DNA from: Kosakonia sp. BYX6
GTDB lineage: Bacteria > Pseudomonadota > Gammaproteobacteria > Enterobacterales > Enterobacteriaceae
Assembly: GCF_038449125.1 (NCBI RefSeq)
Contig: NZ_CP151800.1
Location: 2,886,406-2,950,405, forward strand
Direction of reading: 5' to 3'
DNA: 64,000 nt
The position numbers were made by a program, and so were the translations under genes. The notes under the pieces are model-generated. The model ran no database searches. It had not been told where the DNA came from and saw nothing but the letters and a program-made list of their open reading frames with translations. This document shows positions 52,328-61,344 of the stretch, one piece after another (within the stretch, counting starts at the first letter, position 1; every line of letters begins with the position of its first letter).

Positions 52328-53329
52328 TTACCAGAAGCTCATTTGCTTGTTGATCTCTCCCCAGCGAAAGTACATATCACACGCCATTAAAAAATCACCG
52401 TGCCACAACCTATAAATATGCAGGTAACTGTAGGCAAGACAGGGCAACAGGCAGAGTAAAAAGTACATTTCGAAAACAACCGGCCAGGCCGGCAGCGACA
52501 GCAGCATGCTGACCAATAAGATCCACACAACTTCCACAACCAGTAACAGAACCATCCTCAGCCAGAGCGGCATTTCAAGCAGTACTCTGCCCGGTAGCGA
52601 AGGTGAAAAATAGAAGTCGATCTCGTTTAAAAACAAGCGCCCAAGAAAAATATACCGCCGGGATAAGCGCACAAATAACAGATTCATTACCAGCACAATG
52701 GCGCACAACACCAGCATGGCAACCATTAATGGCGCTGAGAAGAAGCCTTCTTGCAGCGAGAAGTCCGCATGATATTTCAGCGGGGAAACGGTCAGCATAT
52801 TCAAACAAACGCTCAGCAAAAGATAAGAAGCCACATAGCGATAGAGATGCTTGTAGCGAACTTGCTCAACGGACGCACTGCCCACTTGTTTTATGTAACT
52901 GGCCCGGATGAACCGAAACACAAAATATAGAAAGAGTGGCGAAATCGCCCCCAGACAAGCCAGGGCATAGACAGGTGAGGTAAACAAAAAACAGACTGTT
53001 GCCGCTGCCCAAAAGACCAGCCCAAACAGGAGGCTGGTAATGGCTGGATGGGTTAACAGCAACTCTTTTCGCCCGGCCTGCTTTCCGGCGAAACAAGAAA
53101 AATCAATATTTTTAACGACACATTTATAGGCCCAGTAAGCTTTCAACTCATATATAAACGTGAACAACACAATCACCAGTATGCCGCTGATAAACCCGGC
53201 ATCACGCGCGGTGAAGGTATATCCGGCATTTTTCCAGTAGAAGCCCAGCAGGATAAAAACAATGAAAAAGAAGAACGGAATAATCTTCCTGTCCTGAAAA
53301 CGAATGAATGTTAAATAATCGGGTATCAC
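52328..53329 (-). CDS. Polytopic membrane protein of unknown function (last gene of lipid operon)
   Basis: A 333-residue protein with about eight hydrophobic segments, among them IIPFFFFIVFILLGFY, AITSLLFGLVFWAAATVCFL and LRMVLLLVVEVVWILLVSML. No family recognised. I choose a GTG start at 53329 because GAGG lies eight bases upstream and it begins ten bases after the transacylase stop; an ATG at 53401 would overlap that gene by 62 bases. Position suggests a membrane step in making or exporting the product. Last gene before the terminator. Confidence 0.7.
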   Translation of the reverse strand: MIPDYLTFIRFQDRKIIPFFFFIVFILLGFYWKNAGYTFTARDAGFISGILVIVLFTFIYELKAYWAYKCVVKNIDFSCFAGKQAGRKELLLTHPAITSLLFGLVFWAAATVCFLFTSPVYALACLGAISPLFLYFVFRFIRASYIKQVGSASVEQVRYKHLYRYVASYLLLSVCLNMLTVSPLKYHADFSLQEGFFSAPLMVAMLVLCAIVLVMNLLFVRLSRRYIFLGRLFLNEIDFYFSPSLPGRVLLEMPLWLRMVLLLVVEVVWILLVSMLLSLPAWPVVFEMYFLLCLLPCLAYSYLHIYRLWHGDFLMACDMYFRWGEINKQMSFW

Positions 53330-53339
53330 AACAGCGACC

Positions 53340-54272
53340 TCAATTCGATAAAAGCGTTTTGCAATGCGCGATTTTGTCCGGACTGAAGCCAATGAAATCA
53401 TTAAGCATTTGCCCCAGATATGCTTTGTTGCTTATTTCGACAAACAATACCGGTGGTTCGTTTATCAAGAATTGATCCATCGAATCGGTCCATTTCACGG
53501 TGTGTGTCAGATGCAAAGACAAGTTCTCTTTGATGCATTCAGGATCTTGTTCCGCCTTGCCTGTGACATTCATCAACACAGCATGCTGCGGACAATCAAT
53601 ATCCACACTGGCGAGATAATCTCTCATCAATGGCACGCCGTCGGCCATCAACCGGGTATGCCAGGCACCGCTCACCCCTAACTTGACCGATTCATAACCC
53701 GTATCAAGCAACACCCGTGAGAATGCGCCAAGCGCATCACTCTCGCCACCCACTACCTGTTGATGGCGGCTATTATCGCAACTGATATCTATCGCCATTC
53801 CGCTATACGTAATCAGATTTTGCAGACGCTGGTGATCGATGCCTTTTACCGCCAGCATATGGCCTTTATTACTGTGGCTAAGGTCATTCATCACATTGGC
53901 GCGAAAATGAATCATTTGAAATAACGTTTCCAGAGAGATCGCGCCAGCTGCGTACAACGCGCTGTATTCGCCGACACTGTGGCCACAGGATCCGACGATT
54001 TCAAACGAGTGAAGTTTTTCGCGACACAGCGTAAAAAGCGTCACATTGATTGCCGTAACCGCCACCTGTTGCACCGTGGTTTGTATCAGACGATTCATTG
54101 GCCCTTTCAAACACAACCGGCGAATATCCATACCCGAAATATCGCTGGCACAATCCCAAATACGCTTTGTGGCTTGATTCAAATCCCATAGATCAGCCCC
54201 CATCCCAATGACCGGGTTGCCCTGCCCCGCAAATAGCAATGCGACAGGTTGCTCTTCTTTATTTTTATTCAT
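53340..54272 (-). CDS. Malonyl-CoA:ACP transacylase-like protein (stand-alone AT)
   Basis: A 310-residue acyltransferase of the FabD fold. The motifs are FAGQG (14-18), the nucleophile elbow GHSVGEY with Ser99, Arg124 in HFRAN and the catalytic His205 in GAWHT (in place of the usual GAFHS). All key residues are present, so it should load malonyl (or a related acyl) groups onto an acyl carrier protein. It is clearly more divergent than housekeeping FabD. AAGGA precedes the ATG. Ninth gene of the operon; implies a dedicated carrier protein, not seen in this window. Confidence 0.87.
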   Translation of the reverse strand: MNKNKEEQPVALLFAGQGNPVIGMGADLWDLNQATKRIWDCASDISGMDIRRLCLKGPMNRLIQTTVQQVAVTAINVTLFTLCREKLHSFEIVGSCGHSVGEYSALYAAGAISLETLFQMIHFRANVMNDLSHSNKGHMLAVKGIDHQRLQNLITYSGMAIDISCDNSRHQQVVGGESDALGAFSRVLLDTGYESVKLGVSGAWHTRLMADGVPLMRDYLASVDIDCPQHAVLMNVTGKAEQDPECIKENLSLHLTHTVKWTDSMDQFLINEPPVLFVEISNKAYLGQMLNDFIGFSPDKIAHCKTLLSN

Positions 54273-54283
54273 CTGTAATGTCC

Positions 54284-55672
54284 TTATAAAAGATATTTAA
54301 ACCCGAAATAGACGCCCAGGGTTTTACCAAAAAGAGAAAACTCCGCGTCATCCCTGCCCAGCGCAGCCCAGCTCCCGGCATAGAGCTCAAGGTTTTCATC
54401 AAAACGTTCCAGCGGCGTGGAATAATGCAGGCCGAGCATGGTGCTGTAATCGACCATATTCAGCACCATAAAGGGTTGAACCGTCGCACCATTTTCATAC
54501 CGCAGGCTGGCGTAGGTATTAAGGTAGTGCTTCCCTTGCAGGTTTCCTCTGTTGGCGGCATTGCTTATTTCGGCGGCCATCAGATATTTATAGGCGTCAA
54601 AAGCGTCATTGAGCGAACTATATGGCGTTTCGGTATTCAGATAACGCACAAAATCAGCGTGTTGTTGCCACTGCGCGCGTGAATAACCTTCGCTCTGGAA
54701 ATAATATTCCACACCCAATACATCAAAACGGTCAGTCGTATATTGGCCGCCAATGGCCAGCTCGACGCCCTCTTTATCCTGCGTGCCATAGAGTGATGAA
54801 GGAAAGGCGTAGCCCTCAACTTCAGCAGCCTTTTCTGGCGAAAAATGCCGCCATTGCTGCGTACTATGTAAAGCTAACTCAGCATTAATCACGAACTGCG
54901 GCGTAGCATTGAAGCTATCTGAAAGCGCGATGGAGCGTGAATCGCCCAACAACAGATTGACGGATGGCGTATGGCCAGCCAAACGATAATCCGTATAGCT
55001 CAACAGATAACGTTCGCTCGCGTTAGCACGCTGGTTCGAGGACCAGTTGCTGGAAGATTCATAGCGTTGGCGAATCTGCGCTAACTGCGGTGCAACGGTC
55101 AAAGACAGTGTGTAATCGCGGCTGTCTTTAATCAGCCTCGTGCCCCACAGCGACTCTGAATAGGCAGACTTCATAGCCGGATCGTACAGGCGACTCTCTT
55201 TAAACCCAGCGTAGTAATTACTTAGCAGTGATGAGGGAGATTTCAAAAAGAACATGCCCGTTTTGGGCTGAAGTTTCCCGCCTTCCAACCGAAGATCGTC
55301 TGAAAGGGTGTACTCAAGTTGTAGCTGATCGAGCAGTATGCGCGAGCGATGGTTATCTTTTTCAAACCAGCCTGGCATCTGCCACGAGTAATATGTCAGG
55401 CCATAGAGAGAAAAATCCAGGTCCAGCTTATTTTCGATAACAGCACACCGGCTGTTAAATTTTACGCCAGCATCATGAAGAACATTTTTTGCTGTATAGG
55501 CATTTTCACCCGCAATTTTCCATACCGATGGTGTCCGGTTGATATAGGAAGTTTGTAAGAATAAAGCCGCATCCCGATTCTCAATAACCTCATCGCCAGA
55601 GAGACAAGAAGCCTGGAGGTTTAATGAAAATAGAGAAAAAGGGATGACCAGAAACATCAGACGAGTTTTCAT
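54284..55672 (-). CDS. Probable outer-membrane beta-barrel protein
   Basis: A 462-residue exported protein: signal peptide MKTRLMFLVIPFSLFSLNLQA, then a sequence of alternating polar/aromatic strands (for example LDLDFSLYGLTYYSW, DDLRLEGGKLQPKTGMFFL, YTLSLTVAPQLAQI) ending in GVYFGFKYLL, with an aromatic-rich terminal strand as in outer-membrane barrels. The style is like the DUF1302 porin-like proteins that often accompany LolA-like proteins; exact family not confirmed. Its start overlaps the stop of the LolA-like gene by four bases. Likely the outer-membrane end of the export path. Confidence 0.72.
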   Translation of the reverse strand: MKTRLMFLVIPFSLFSLNLQASCLSGDEVIENRDAALFLQTSYINRTPSVWKIAGENAYTAKNVLHDAGVKFNSRCAVIENKLDLDFSLYGLTYYSWQMPGWFEKDNHRSRILLDQLQLEYTLSDDLRLEGGKLQPKTGMFFLKSPSSLLSNYYAGFKESRLYDPAMKSAYSESLWGTRLIKDSRDYTLSLTVAPQLAQIRQRYESSSNWSSNQRANASERYLLSYTDYRLAGHTPSVNLLLGDSRSIALSDSFNATPQFVINAELALHSTQQWRHFSPEKAAEVEGYAFPSSLYGTQDKEGVELAIGGQYTTDRFDVLGVEYYFQSEGYSRAQWQQHADFVRYLNTETPYSSLNDAFDAYKYLMAAEISNAANRGNLQGKHYLNTYASLRYENGATVQPFMVLNMVDYSTMLGLHYSTPLERFDENLELYAGSWAALGRDDAEFSLFGKTLGVYFGFKYLL

Positions 55673-56454
55673 TTTATACCTCGCTGAATAGATTCCCGGG
55701 TAAATCGCGATTCTGGTAAAGATTCTAATCTGACGTCACTGTAATCCATTACGGTAAACCCTTTGCTATATCGGAGATCCTTCACAATAATTTTCATTGG
55801 TCTCTCTTTTCCCAGTACGTATTGATAGTTTTGATACAGTACGTCTTTCAGTAATTTCCCATCCTGCGCGTAGTAGCGAGCCTGATAAGGTCGGTAATCA
55901 TTCTTTTCAACCTGGTAAACAATTTTCGGATAAGTGACCTCTTCGGATTTTCGCTCCAGAGATAATTCGTGGCAGATCTTTTCGCCACAAGGCACTTCAC
56001 CGAGTAATGTTGCGTTATAGGAATAATCAAAATTCGTCACAATGACATCGCTATTGGATATTTGCCCGACGAGCCGTTGTTCCCTGGAGATCGGCATTGG
56101 TCGCCGCAGATCTGGCGAGTAAAACCACAACGCGTACCAATCTGACAGCATGACTTTACCTTTATCCCGTGGTGGATAAATAAAGCGAGCAATTGAACGA
56201 GCGTCTGCGGGCTTGCCATTTTCCGGTTTCATAAAACGCATAGAGATGTCGAAAATCTGCTTATTCACTTCCTGTGTTGTGTCCTCTTTATATTCGCGAA
56301 CTGTCACGGTATAGCGAAAAGGCTGATTGGGGGAACGAATTTCATCTGCGCGGCGAATAATATCTTGCGCCTGGCTGGCATTTGCGGCCATTGGCATTAT
56401 TGCTCCGAACACTGTCAATATTAAGAGATAAAAAGAAGAGAAAGGCATATTCAC
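55669..56454 (-). CDS. LolA-like outer membrane lipoprotein-sorting protein
   Basis: A 261-residue periplasmic protein with signal peptide (to about ANA). The family pattern is seen in DIIRRADEIRSPNQPFRYTV, FIYPPRDKGKVMLSDWYALW, YSPDLRRPMPISREQRLVGQ and YKPYQ-like text near 190. Members share the LolA fold with a hydrophobic cavity and carry lipids or lipoproteins between membranes. Coupled to the barrel gene by a four-base overlap and nine bases after the permease, so it is probably the periplasmic shuttle of this system. Confidence 0.82.
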   Translation of the reverse strand: MNMPFSSFYLLILTVFGAIMPMAANASQAQDIIRRADEIRSPNQPFRYTVTVREYKEDTTQEVNKQIFDISMRFMKPENGKPADARSIARFIYPPRDKGKVMLSDWYALWFYSPDLRRPMPISREQRLVGQISNSDVIVTNFDYSYNATLLGEVPCGEKICHELSLERKSEEVTYPKIVYQVEKNDYRPYQARYYAQDGKLLKDVLYQNYQYVLGKERPMKIIVKDLRYSKGFTVMDYSDVRLESLPESRFTRESIQRGIK

Positions 56455-56463
56455 AACCTGTAA

Positions 56464-57774
56464 TTATGAGAATTTAAATGCATCGGATAAATTAAGTTTT
56501 GCTGCCCGTAGCGACGGAAGGATAGAAGCAACCGAAGCCGTTAATACAGGCAATACAAACGTTATCCAGATAATGTTGGGATTCGATGTTTTAATAAATG
56601 CAGTATAACCTTGCGACTGGCCAGGCGAAGGTGGCATCGCAATGCCATGTAAATTGATGATATATGAAAAAGCCAAACCCATTGCCAGACTTCCCACCGC
56701 ACCAATAACGCCAATAAAAATACCTTCGAGAAGAAATAGTCGCGTCACATGTCTTGATTTAAGCCCAATCGCTCGCAAGGTGGTAATTTCACGAGTACGT
56801 TCCACGATATTCATCGTCAATGAATTACCGATCATAAACACAACAATGACTGCGACCAGCAGTTTAATAAAGAAATAAATCCCTGATAATAAATCTTCAA
56901 CCTGTTGATAAAACGGTGACACCTCTTTCCACTCTTTAACAATAAGAGGCAATTTTTTATCAGCAATAAATTTCCGAAGCTTAGTGGTAAAAGCAGCGAC
57001 ATCGTCGGTTTTTAATAGAACTAATATTTTACTAACGCCCTCAGTCCCCATTAACTGTTGGGCCGTCGCCAATGGCATTTTCATAGCTGCATCGTCATAA
57101 TCTTTGATACCAGAGGAAAAAACACCCCGCAGTTTCAGTGAGATCGCCCCCTGTCCACCGTGTGCATTGACAACCATAATATCCAGCCAATCGCCATATT
57201 GGGCATTCAGCGTTTTTGCCAGCCCACTTCCCATCGTCACCTGATCAGTTTTAATACGTGAGAGGTCGCTGCCGGTAATAAGTTTATCGAAGGAGCCCAA
57301 CTTCAATGCAGGTAAAGGTTCGACACCCAGCCCTGAAAAATAGCTGGATGTCTCTTTTTCATATTGTGAAAGTACACCGCTAAACTCAAGTTGCCCGGAA
57401 ATAGTTGCAATATGTTCAGACAATGATTTATCTGCAAGCATCTCATTTTTCAGCGATGCGTAATCATCAATAAGACTTTGACTCTTATTAGACGTTTCAA
57501 AATAGTCCGGATTATAAATTTGCACATGGCCAATATTGGTGCGAATGGTTTGCTCTTTTAATATCCAGAAAGAGTAATCAATAAAACCGCCATACAGAAA
57601 AATCGATACACCACCTAATATAATGGCGGCAATAGTCGAGAACGAACGTCTTCGATGGCGAAAAAGGTTCAGGAAAGAAAATTTCGCATCCTGGAATTTA
57701 AACACCAGGCAAAAAAGTACAAATGCCAAAATGATGACCATGGCAAAATTAATCAATAACAAATCACGGGTCAT
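56464..57774 (-). CDS. ABC transporter permease of FtsX/MacB/LolC type
   Basis: A 436-residue inner-membrane permease. Two hydrophobic segments near the N-terminus (INFAMVIILAFVLFCLVF and TIAAIILGGVSIFLYGGFID), a large periplasmic MacB-PCD-like domain (about 75-295), then FtsX-type helices with VFMIGNSLTMNIVERTREIT, TLRAIGLKSRHV and the final LPSLRAAKLNLSDAFKF. Unlike most MacB-like permeases it has two helices before the periplasmic domain. Only one permease gene is present, so a homodimer is likely, driven by the ATPase of 58415-59122. Confidence 0.85.
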   Translation of the reverse strand: MTRDLLLINFAMVIILAFVLFCLVFKFQDAKFSFLNLFRHRRRSFSTIAAIILGGVSIFLYGGFIDYSFWILKEQTIRTNIGHVQIYNPDYFETSNKSQSLIDDYASLKNEMLADKSLSEHIATISGQLEFSGVLSQYEKETSSYFSGLGVEPLPALKLGSFDKLITGSDLSRIKTDQVTMGSGLAKTLNAQYGDWLDIMVVNAHGGQGAISLKLRGVFSSGIKDYDDAAMKMPLATAQQLMGTEGVSKILVLLKTDDVAAFTTKLRKFIADKKLPLIVKEWKEVSPFYQQVEDLLSGIYFFIKLLVAVIVVFMIGNSLTMNIVERTREITTLRAIGLKSRHVTRLFLLEGIFIGVIGAVGSLAMGLAFSYIINLHGIAMPPSPGQSQGYTAFIKTSNPNIIWITFVLPVLTASVASILPSLRAAKLNLSDAFKFS

Positions 57775-58431
57775 TTACTCACCTTTTAATAGCGGCATCA
57801 CAATCTGCATCACTTCGTGCATATTCCAATCCGGCGCTGATGTTGAATCTAATGTGAGATATTTTGCTGCGAGAGTTCCCTGTACCTTAATTTTCTCTAG
57901 TAACAGATTCGCCCGATGATGCTCATTACAATTCATTAATGCGCGGTAACGCATATAACGAATATGATTCACCAGGTCATTATCAAAAAGCTGCGATTTT
58001 GCTAATAACTGTTCGGTATCTTGTAACGTAACAACACAACGTCCCATATCGGCAGATAAATAAGCATCGATGCGCGCACGCAAATAGCGAACCCGCAGAT
58101 TGTCTTCGTTTGCATCCACGGCTTCATCAAGATAGAACAAACCGGTTTTGGCATATTCCGCGGCGTGAATAAAATCATTTACCGTCGAGAAGGATTTTGC
58201 CTGGCGCAACAATCCATAGGAATAAAAAATGAGTGAAGCGACTGTTTTCTTGCGGGTATATTCGGCAAACAATGCCGTCGTGGTATTAGCTAGCGCTTCT
58301 GGCTGCTGCGGAAAACCCTGTTGTAATACCTTGTCGACCTCCGGCGTTATTGTGGCATGAGCCGAGTTAACCATCATGGCCAGCAACAGAGACAAAACGT
58401 AAAGCCATCGCCATTTACCTGGCTGAGTCAT
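57775..58431 (-). CDS. Periplasmic helical-repeat protein of unknown function
   Basis: A 218-residue protein with a signal peptide (LYVLSLLLAMMVNSAHA) and a helical, TPR-like body (AEYAKTGLFYLDEAVDANED, RYLRARIDAYLSADMGRCVV, YMRYRALMNCNEHHRANLLL). No family recognised. It sits between the ATPase and permease genes, overlapping the former by 17 bases and abutting the latter, so it is probably an accessory part of the exporter. Confidence 0.68.
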   Translation of the reverse strand: MTQPGKWRWLYVLSLLLAMMVNSAHATITPEVDKVLQQGFPQQPEALANTTTALFAEYTRKKTVASLIFYSYGLLRQAKSFSTVNDFIHAAEYAKTGLFYLDEAVDANEDNLRVRYLRARIDAYLSADMGRCVVTLQDTEQLLAKSQLFDNDLVNHIRYMRYRALMNCNEHHRANLLLEKIKVQGTLAAKYLTLDSTSAPDWNMHEVMQIVMPLLKGE

Positions 58432-59122
58432 AAGCTAATTCTCCATCCGTGATTTCAATAACCCGCTGTGCCCGATCCTTGAGCTGGCTTGAATGTGTGG
58501 AAATAATAAATGTTGCTTTGGTTTGCTGATTTGTCTTTAACAACAGATCCAAAATGGCTTCCCCGGTCGCCAAATCGAGATTGCCTGTCGGCTCATCGGC
58601 AACAACCACACTTGGCTCATGCGCGAGTGCGCGCGCGATCGCCACGCGTTGCTGCTGGCCGCCAGACAACTGACCGGGTTTGCGGTCCACCAAATGAGCT
58701 AAGCCGACGCTGTCGAGAAAATGCAATGCCCGCGCTTTTGCCTCTTTTCTATCGCAGTGCCCATTGAGTACGAGCGGATAAAAAACATTATCAAACACAC
58801 TTAACACAGGGATCAGATTAAAAAATTGAAAGATAAACCCGAGATGTTTGCTACGGATGTGCGCCAGCTTGTTCTCCGACAGGTCATTAAGCGCATTATT
58901 CAAAAAAATAACCGTTCCAGCAGAAGGTTTATCAATACCAGAAAGTATATTCAGCAGCGTACTTTTGCCGCTACCAGAGGGACCGCATAATGCAAGGAAC
59001 TCCCCTTTAGCAATCTCGATGTTGATATTTTTCAACGCGTCAACGCGGTTTTCACCTGCGCCAAAGCTTTTTGAGATATCGCTTAAAAGTATTGCTGGCA
59101 GAGGTTTTACTCTGTTTTTCAT
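58415..59122 (-). CDS. ABC transporter ATPase, LolD/MacB type
   Basis: A 235-residue ATP-binding protein. Walker [10 protein letters not shown] (47-55), Q-loop FIFQFFNL, signature [15 protein letters not shown] (152-166), Walker [13 protein letters not shown] (172-183), and switch His in ISTHSSQL. This is the LolD/FtsE/MacB mechanotransmission class. It pairs with the FtsX-type permease two genes downstream. Start codon overlaps the preceding stop (ATGA). Confidence 0.9.
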   Translation of the reverse strand: MKNRVKPLPAILLSDISKSFGAGENRVDALKNINIEIAKGEFLALCGPSGSGKSTLLNILSGIDKPSAGTVIFLNNALNDLSENKLAHIRSKHLGFIFQFFNLIPVLSVFDNVFYPLVLNGHCDRKEAKARALHFLDSVGLAHLVDRKPGQLSGGQQQRVAIARALAHEPSVVVADEPTGNLDLATGEAILDLLLKTNQQTKATFIISTHSSQLKDRAQRVIEITDGELAYDSAR

Positions 59123-60117
59123 ACCAGTTTCTCCCCAGTCTCATACCAGGTGTCGAAATAACTGCAACCACCAAAATTATCTGGAACTATGGTGCGCATC
59201 GCTGCCGCTGAGAGAGGCTGCTGCTTGAGATACTCCCAGCTCAATGCCGGGGTCAGAAAACCGCTTGCACCAAAAATATCCGCGAGATTAATCGTCCTTG
59301 CGGCGAATTCGGGATCAATAGGATGTCGCTTATACGCTTCGCCAGCATCTGAAAAAAGTTCAATATTTGGCGCATTGAGGAAGATATCGCCATACGCATG
59401 CACACCATTTTGTGGAATAAGATAATGCCCACAGCGCACTTTAAACTCACCCGGCCGACGGCTAAAGATAAAGCATCCTGTGCGTTCAACCGTGAGATTG
59501 ATACCACCTTTATGCGCTGGTTTTTTATTTTGTACCTCAGCAGAAAAATCTTCATCTGAGAAAACCAGCGTAGGGATCGCGCGATAAGCAGCGCAGATCA
59601 CCACATAGTCAAAAACATCCCATTGAAGATAATCTTGTGCCCATTGCATTGCTTCGAGGAGCGACATTTTTTCGCCGCGCATTTTGCAACTCACCTCTTT
59701 CACTGAAAACTTTTTCAGCAAATTCTTAGGTAGAGTATCAATTGTTGATGTATGCAAGGCGCTGGTTATATTTTCAAAAACAGCAGACTCCCCCCATGCG
59801 TCAACATAAATAAATGCCGTGCGCGATTTTAATAACAGCATTCTTTCTTTGGTGGGCATCTCTTGTAATGCCCTATCAGATGCCTGCTCCAGCGCTTCAA
59901 TGTAATTAATGTAATCAGGCTTGCGCACCATTTCCCGCGCGTAGATATCTTTGGTTGTCCCAAAGCGCTTAAAACCCCAGCCACTTTTGGATGTTGATTT
60001 CAATGCCTGGTTGTATAAATGAGACTCCCAGGCATTTAACCAACCCGGATAATAAAGATAAAACGTTTCATCCGGTTCCGTAATGGAATATGAGGTTAAG
60101 TACATTCCATTATTCAT
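59119..60117 (-). CDS. Unrecognised protein, possibly a degenerate thiolase-fold subunit
   Basis: A 332-residue cytoplasmic-looking protein without signal or membrane segments. I recognise no family. Features such as WDVFDYVVICAAYRAIPTLV followed by SDEDFSA, and a C-terminal DNFGGCSYFDTWY, faintly recall the second half of ketosynthase/thiolase folds, but no catalytic Cys-His-His pattern is seen. It lies between a ketosynthase-like gene and the ATPase gene, overlapping both neighbours by four bases, so it belongs to the synthesis part of the operon. Confidence 0.6.
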   Translation of the reverse strand: MNNGMYLTSYSITEPDETFYLYYPGWLNAWESHLYNQALKSTSKSGWGFKRFGTTKDIYAREMVRKPDYINYIEALEQASDRALQEMPTKERMLLLKSRTAFIYVDAWGESAVFENITSALHTSTIDTLPKNLLKKFSVKEVSCKMRGEKMSLLEAMQWAQDYLQWDVFDYVVICAAYRAIPTLVFSDEDFSAEVQNKKPAHKGGINLTVERTGCFIFSRRPGEFKVRCGHYLIPQNGVHAYGDIFLNAPNIELFSDAGEAYKRHPIDPEFAARTINLADIFGASGFLTPALSWEYLKQQPLSAAAMRTIVPDNFGGCSYFDTWYETGEKLV

Positions 60118-61340
60118 ATCACTGTTCCTGCAGCGCCTATATCTGACATGACGATACCGATAATAGAACCATCTACGCCCAACCCCATTTTAAGTAAATG
60201 TTGTTTGTCGTGTGAAATAACGCCTCGGTCGAGAAGAATGTAATTCGCGAGGTCATCAATAATTTCGTCATTACCGACAGGGGTAATTAATTCACGATGG
60301 CGAACGGAATAATCGCCAATGATCAAATCAACAATACCAGAGCCGGTCGAGGTGTAACCCAGTTGCCCTTTATAGGCGAGCACAGGAAGGGATTGATTTC
60401 CCGCCAACATACTGATGGCTTTTGCCTCGGCTTTGTCACTGATTGATGAACCATTACCGTGTGGAATAATGCCGCTTAAATCGTCCAGCGTAATATCAGC
60501 GTCTTTTAAGACGTTACGCATGACTTTGAGCATATTGGTGCTAAGCCATGCGCTGTCATTGCTTCTGTTAGCGCTAATTTGCGTATAAGAAGATTTCAGA
60601 CGAACACCGCCGCGCATTTTTCTGGCGCGGCGATGCCCACTACGCTCAAGCAGCATGACGGCAAAACCCTCGGCAAATAAAACCGCTCTGCTGTTTTTAC
60701 CAAACGGCTGTACCTGTTCGCTGTCAAGCATCGACTGATTTTCGAGATACCAAATATCCTGGGTTTTGATTTTCGAGCAATTAATAATGCACACCAGATC
60801 AATACCACCTTGTTCTATCGCCTGACAGCCAAGATGCACAGCGGTCAGTGAAGAGTTACTGGTGCAATGCATATTCGGCGGAAAATAATTGAGGCCGTAT
60901 TTACGCGCAATATTAAAAGCCAGATTATCCTGAGACATATTTCTGATATGCAGATTACTGACAGAAGTTGTTAGCGTAATATCTTCGATGTCGTTATGGT
61001 CGTAAAACGACTTATAATCCATGCCGTCAACGCGCGGACCTAACCCCGTTAAATAGACACGAACATTATCGCCGCGCAGACAATTTTTATTCAGCATTGC
61101 TTGCGCGAGCGTTTCATCGATCAATTTGTATATCAGATCAAATGCATTGTCTGGGCCAGGCTCAAGCCTGGCCACGAATGTGTTGCCCTTAAACCCGCAT
61201 TTAATGGCTTCTTCATCCGAGGAAAACCAGGCGTTTTTTTTGACGCGAACGCCCTGCTTCAGATTTTCAATTAACTGCGCAGGATTTTTCGCGTACGGTA
61301 AAAAAAGATTATAGCCGGAAATAATTGTCGCATTGTCCAC
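60114..61340 (-). CDS. Ketosynthase-like protein with altered catalytic residues
   Basis: A 408-residue protein of the beta-ketoacyl synthase fold. The nucleophile region reads CTSNSSLTAVHLGCQAI (159-175): aligned on SSLxAVHLxC, the catalytic Cys position holds Ser161, with a Cys two places earlier. The first His (His294 in IIPHGNGSSISDKAEAKAI) and Lys324 are kept; the second His position is Tyr329 in YKGQLGYTSTGSGIVDLI. So it is probably not a normal condensing enzyme; it could be a chain-length factor, a decarboxylase or an acyl-transfer variant. Starts four bases after the fused ketosynthase gene and overlaps the next gene. Confidence 0.8.
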   Translation of the reverse strand: MDNATIISGYNLFLPYAKNPAQLIENLKQGVRVKKNAWFSSDEEAIKCGFKGNTFVARLEPGPDNAFDLIYKLIDETLAQAMLNKNCLRGDNVRVYLTGLGPRVDGMDYKSFYDHNDIEDITLTTSVSNLHIRNMSQDNLAFNIARKYGLNYFPPNMHCTSNSSLTAVHLGCQAIEQGGIDLVCIINCSKIKTQDIWYLENQSMLDSEQVQPFGKNSRAVLFAEGFAVMLLERSGHRRARKMRGGVRLKSSYTQISANRSNDSAWLSTNMLKVMRNVLKDADITLDDLSGIIPHGNGSSISDKAEAKAISMLAGNQSLPVLAYKGQLGYTSTGSGIVDLIIGDYSVRHRELITPVGNDEIIDDLANYILLDRGVISHDKQHLLKMGLGVDGSIIGIVMSDIGAAGTVI

Positions 61341-61344
61341 GGCA

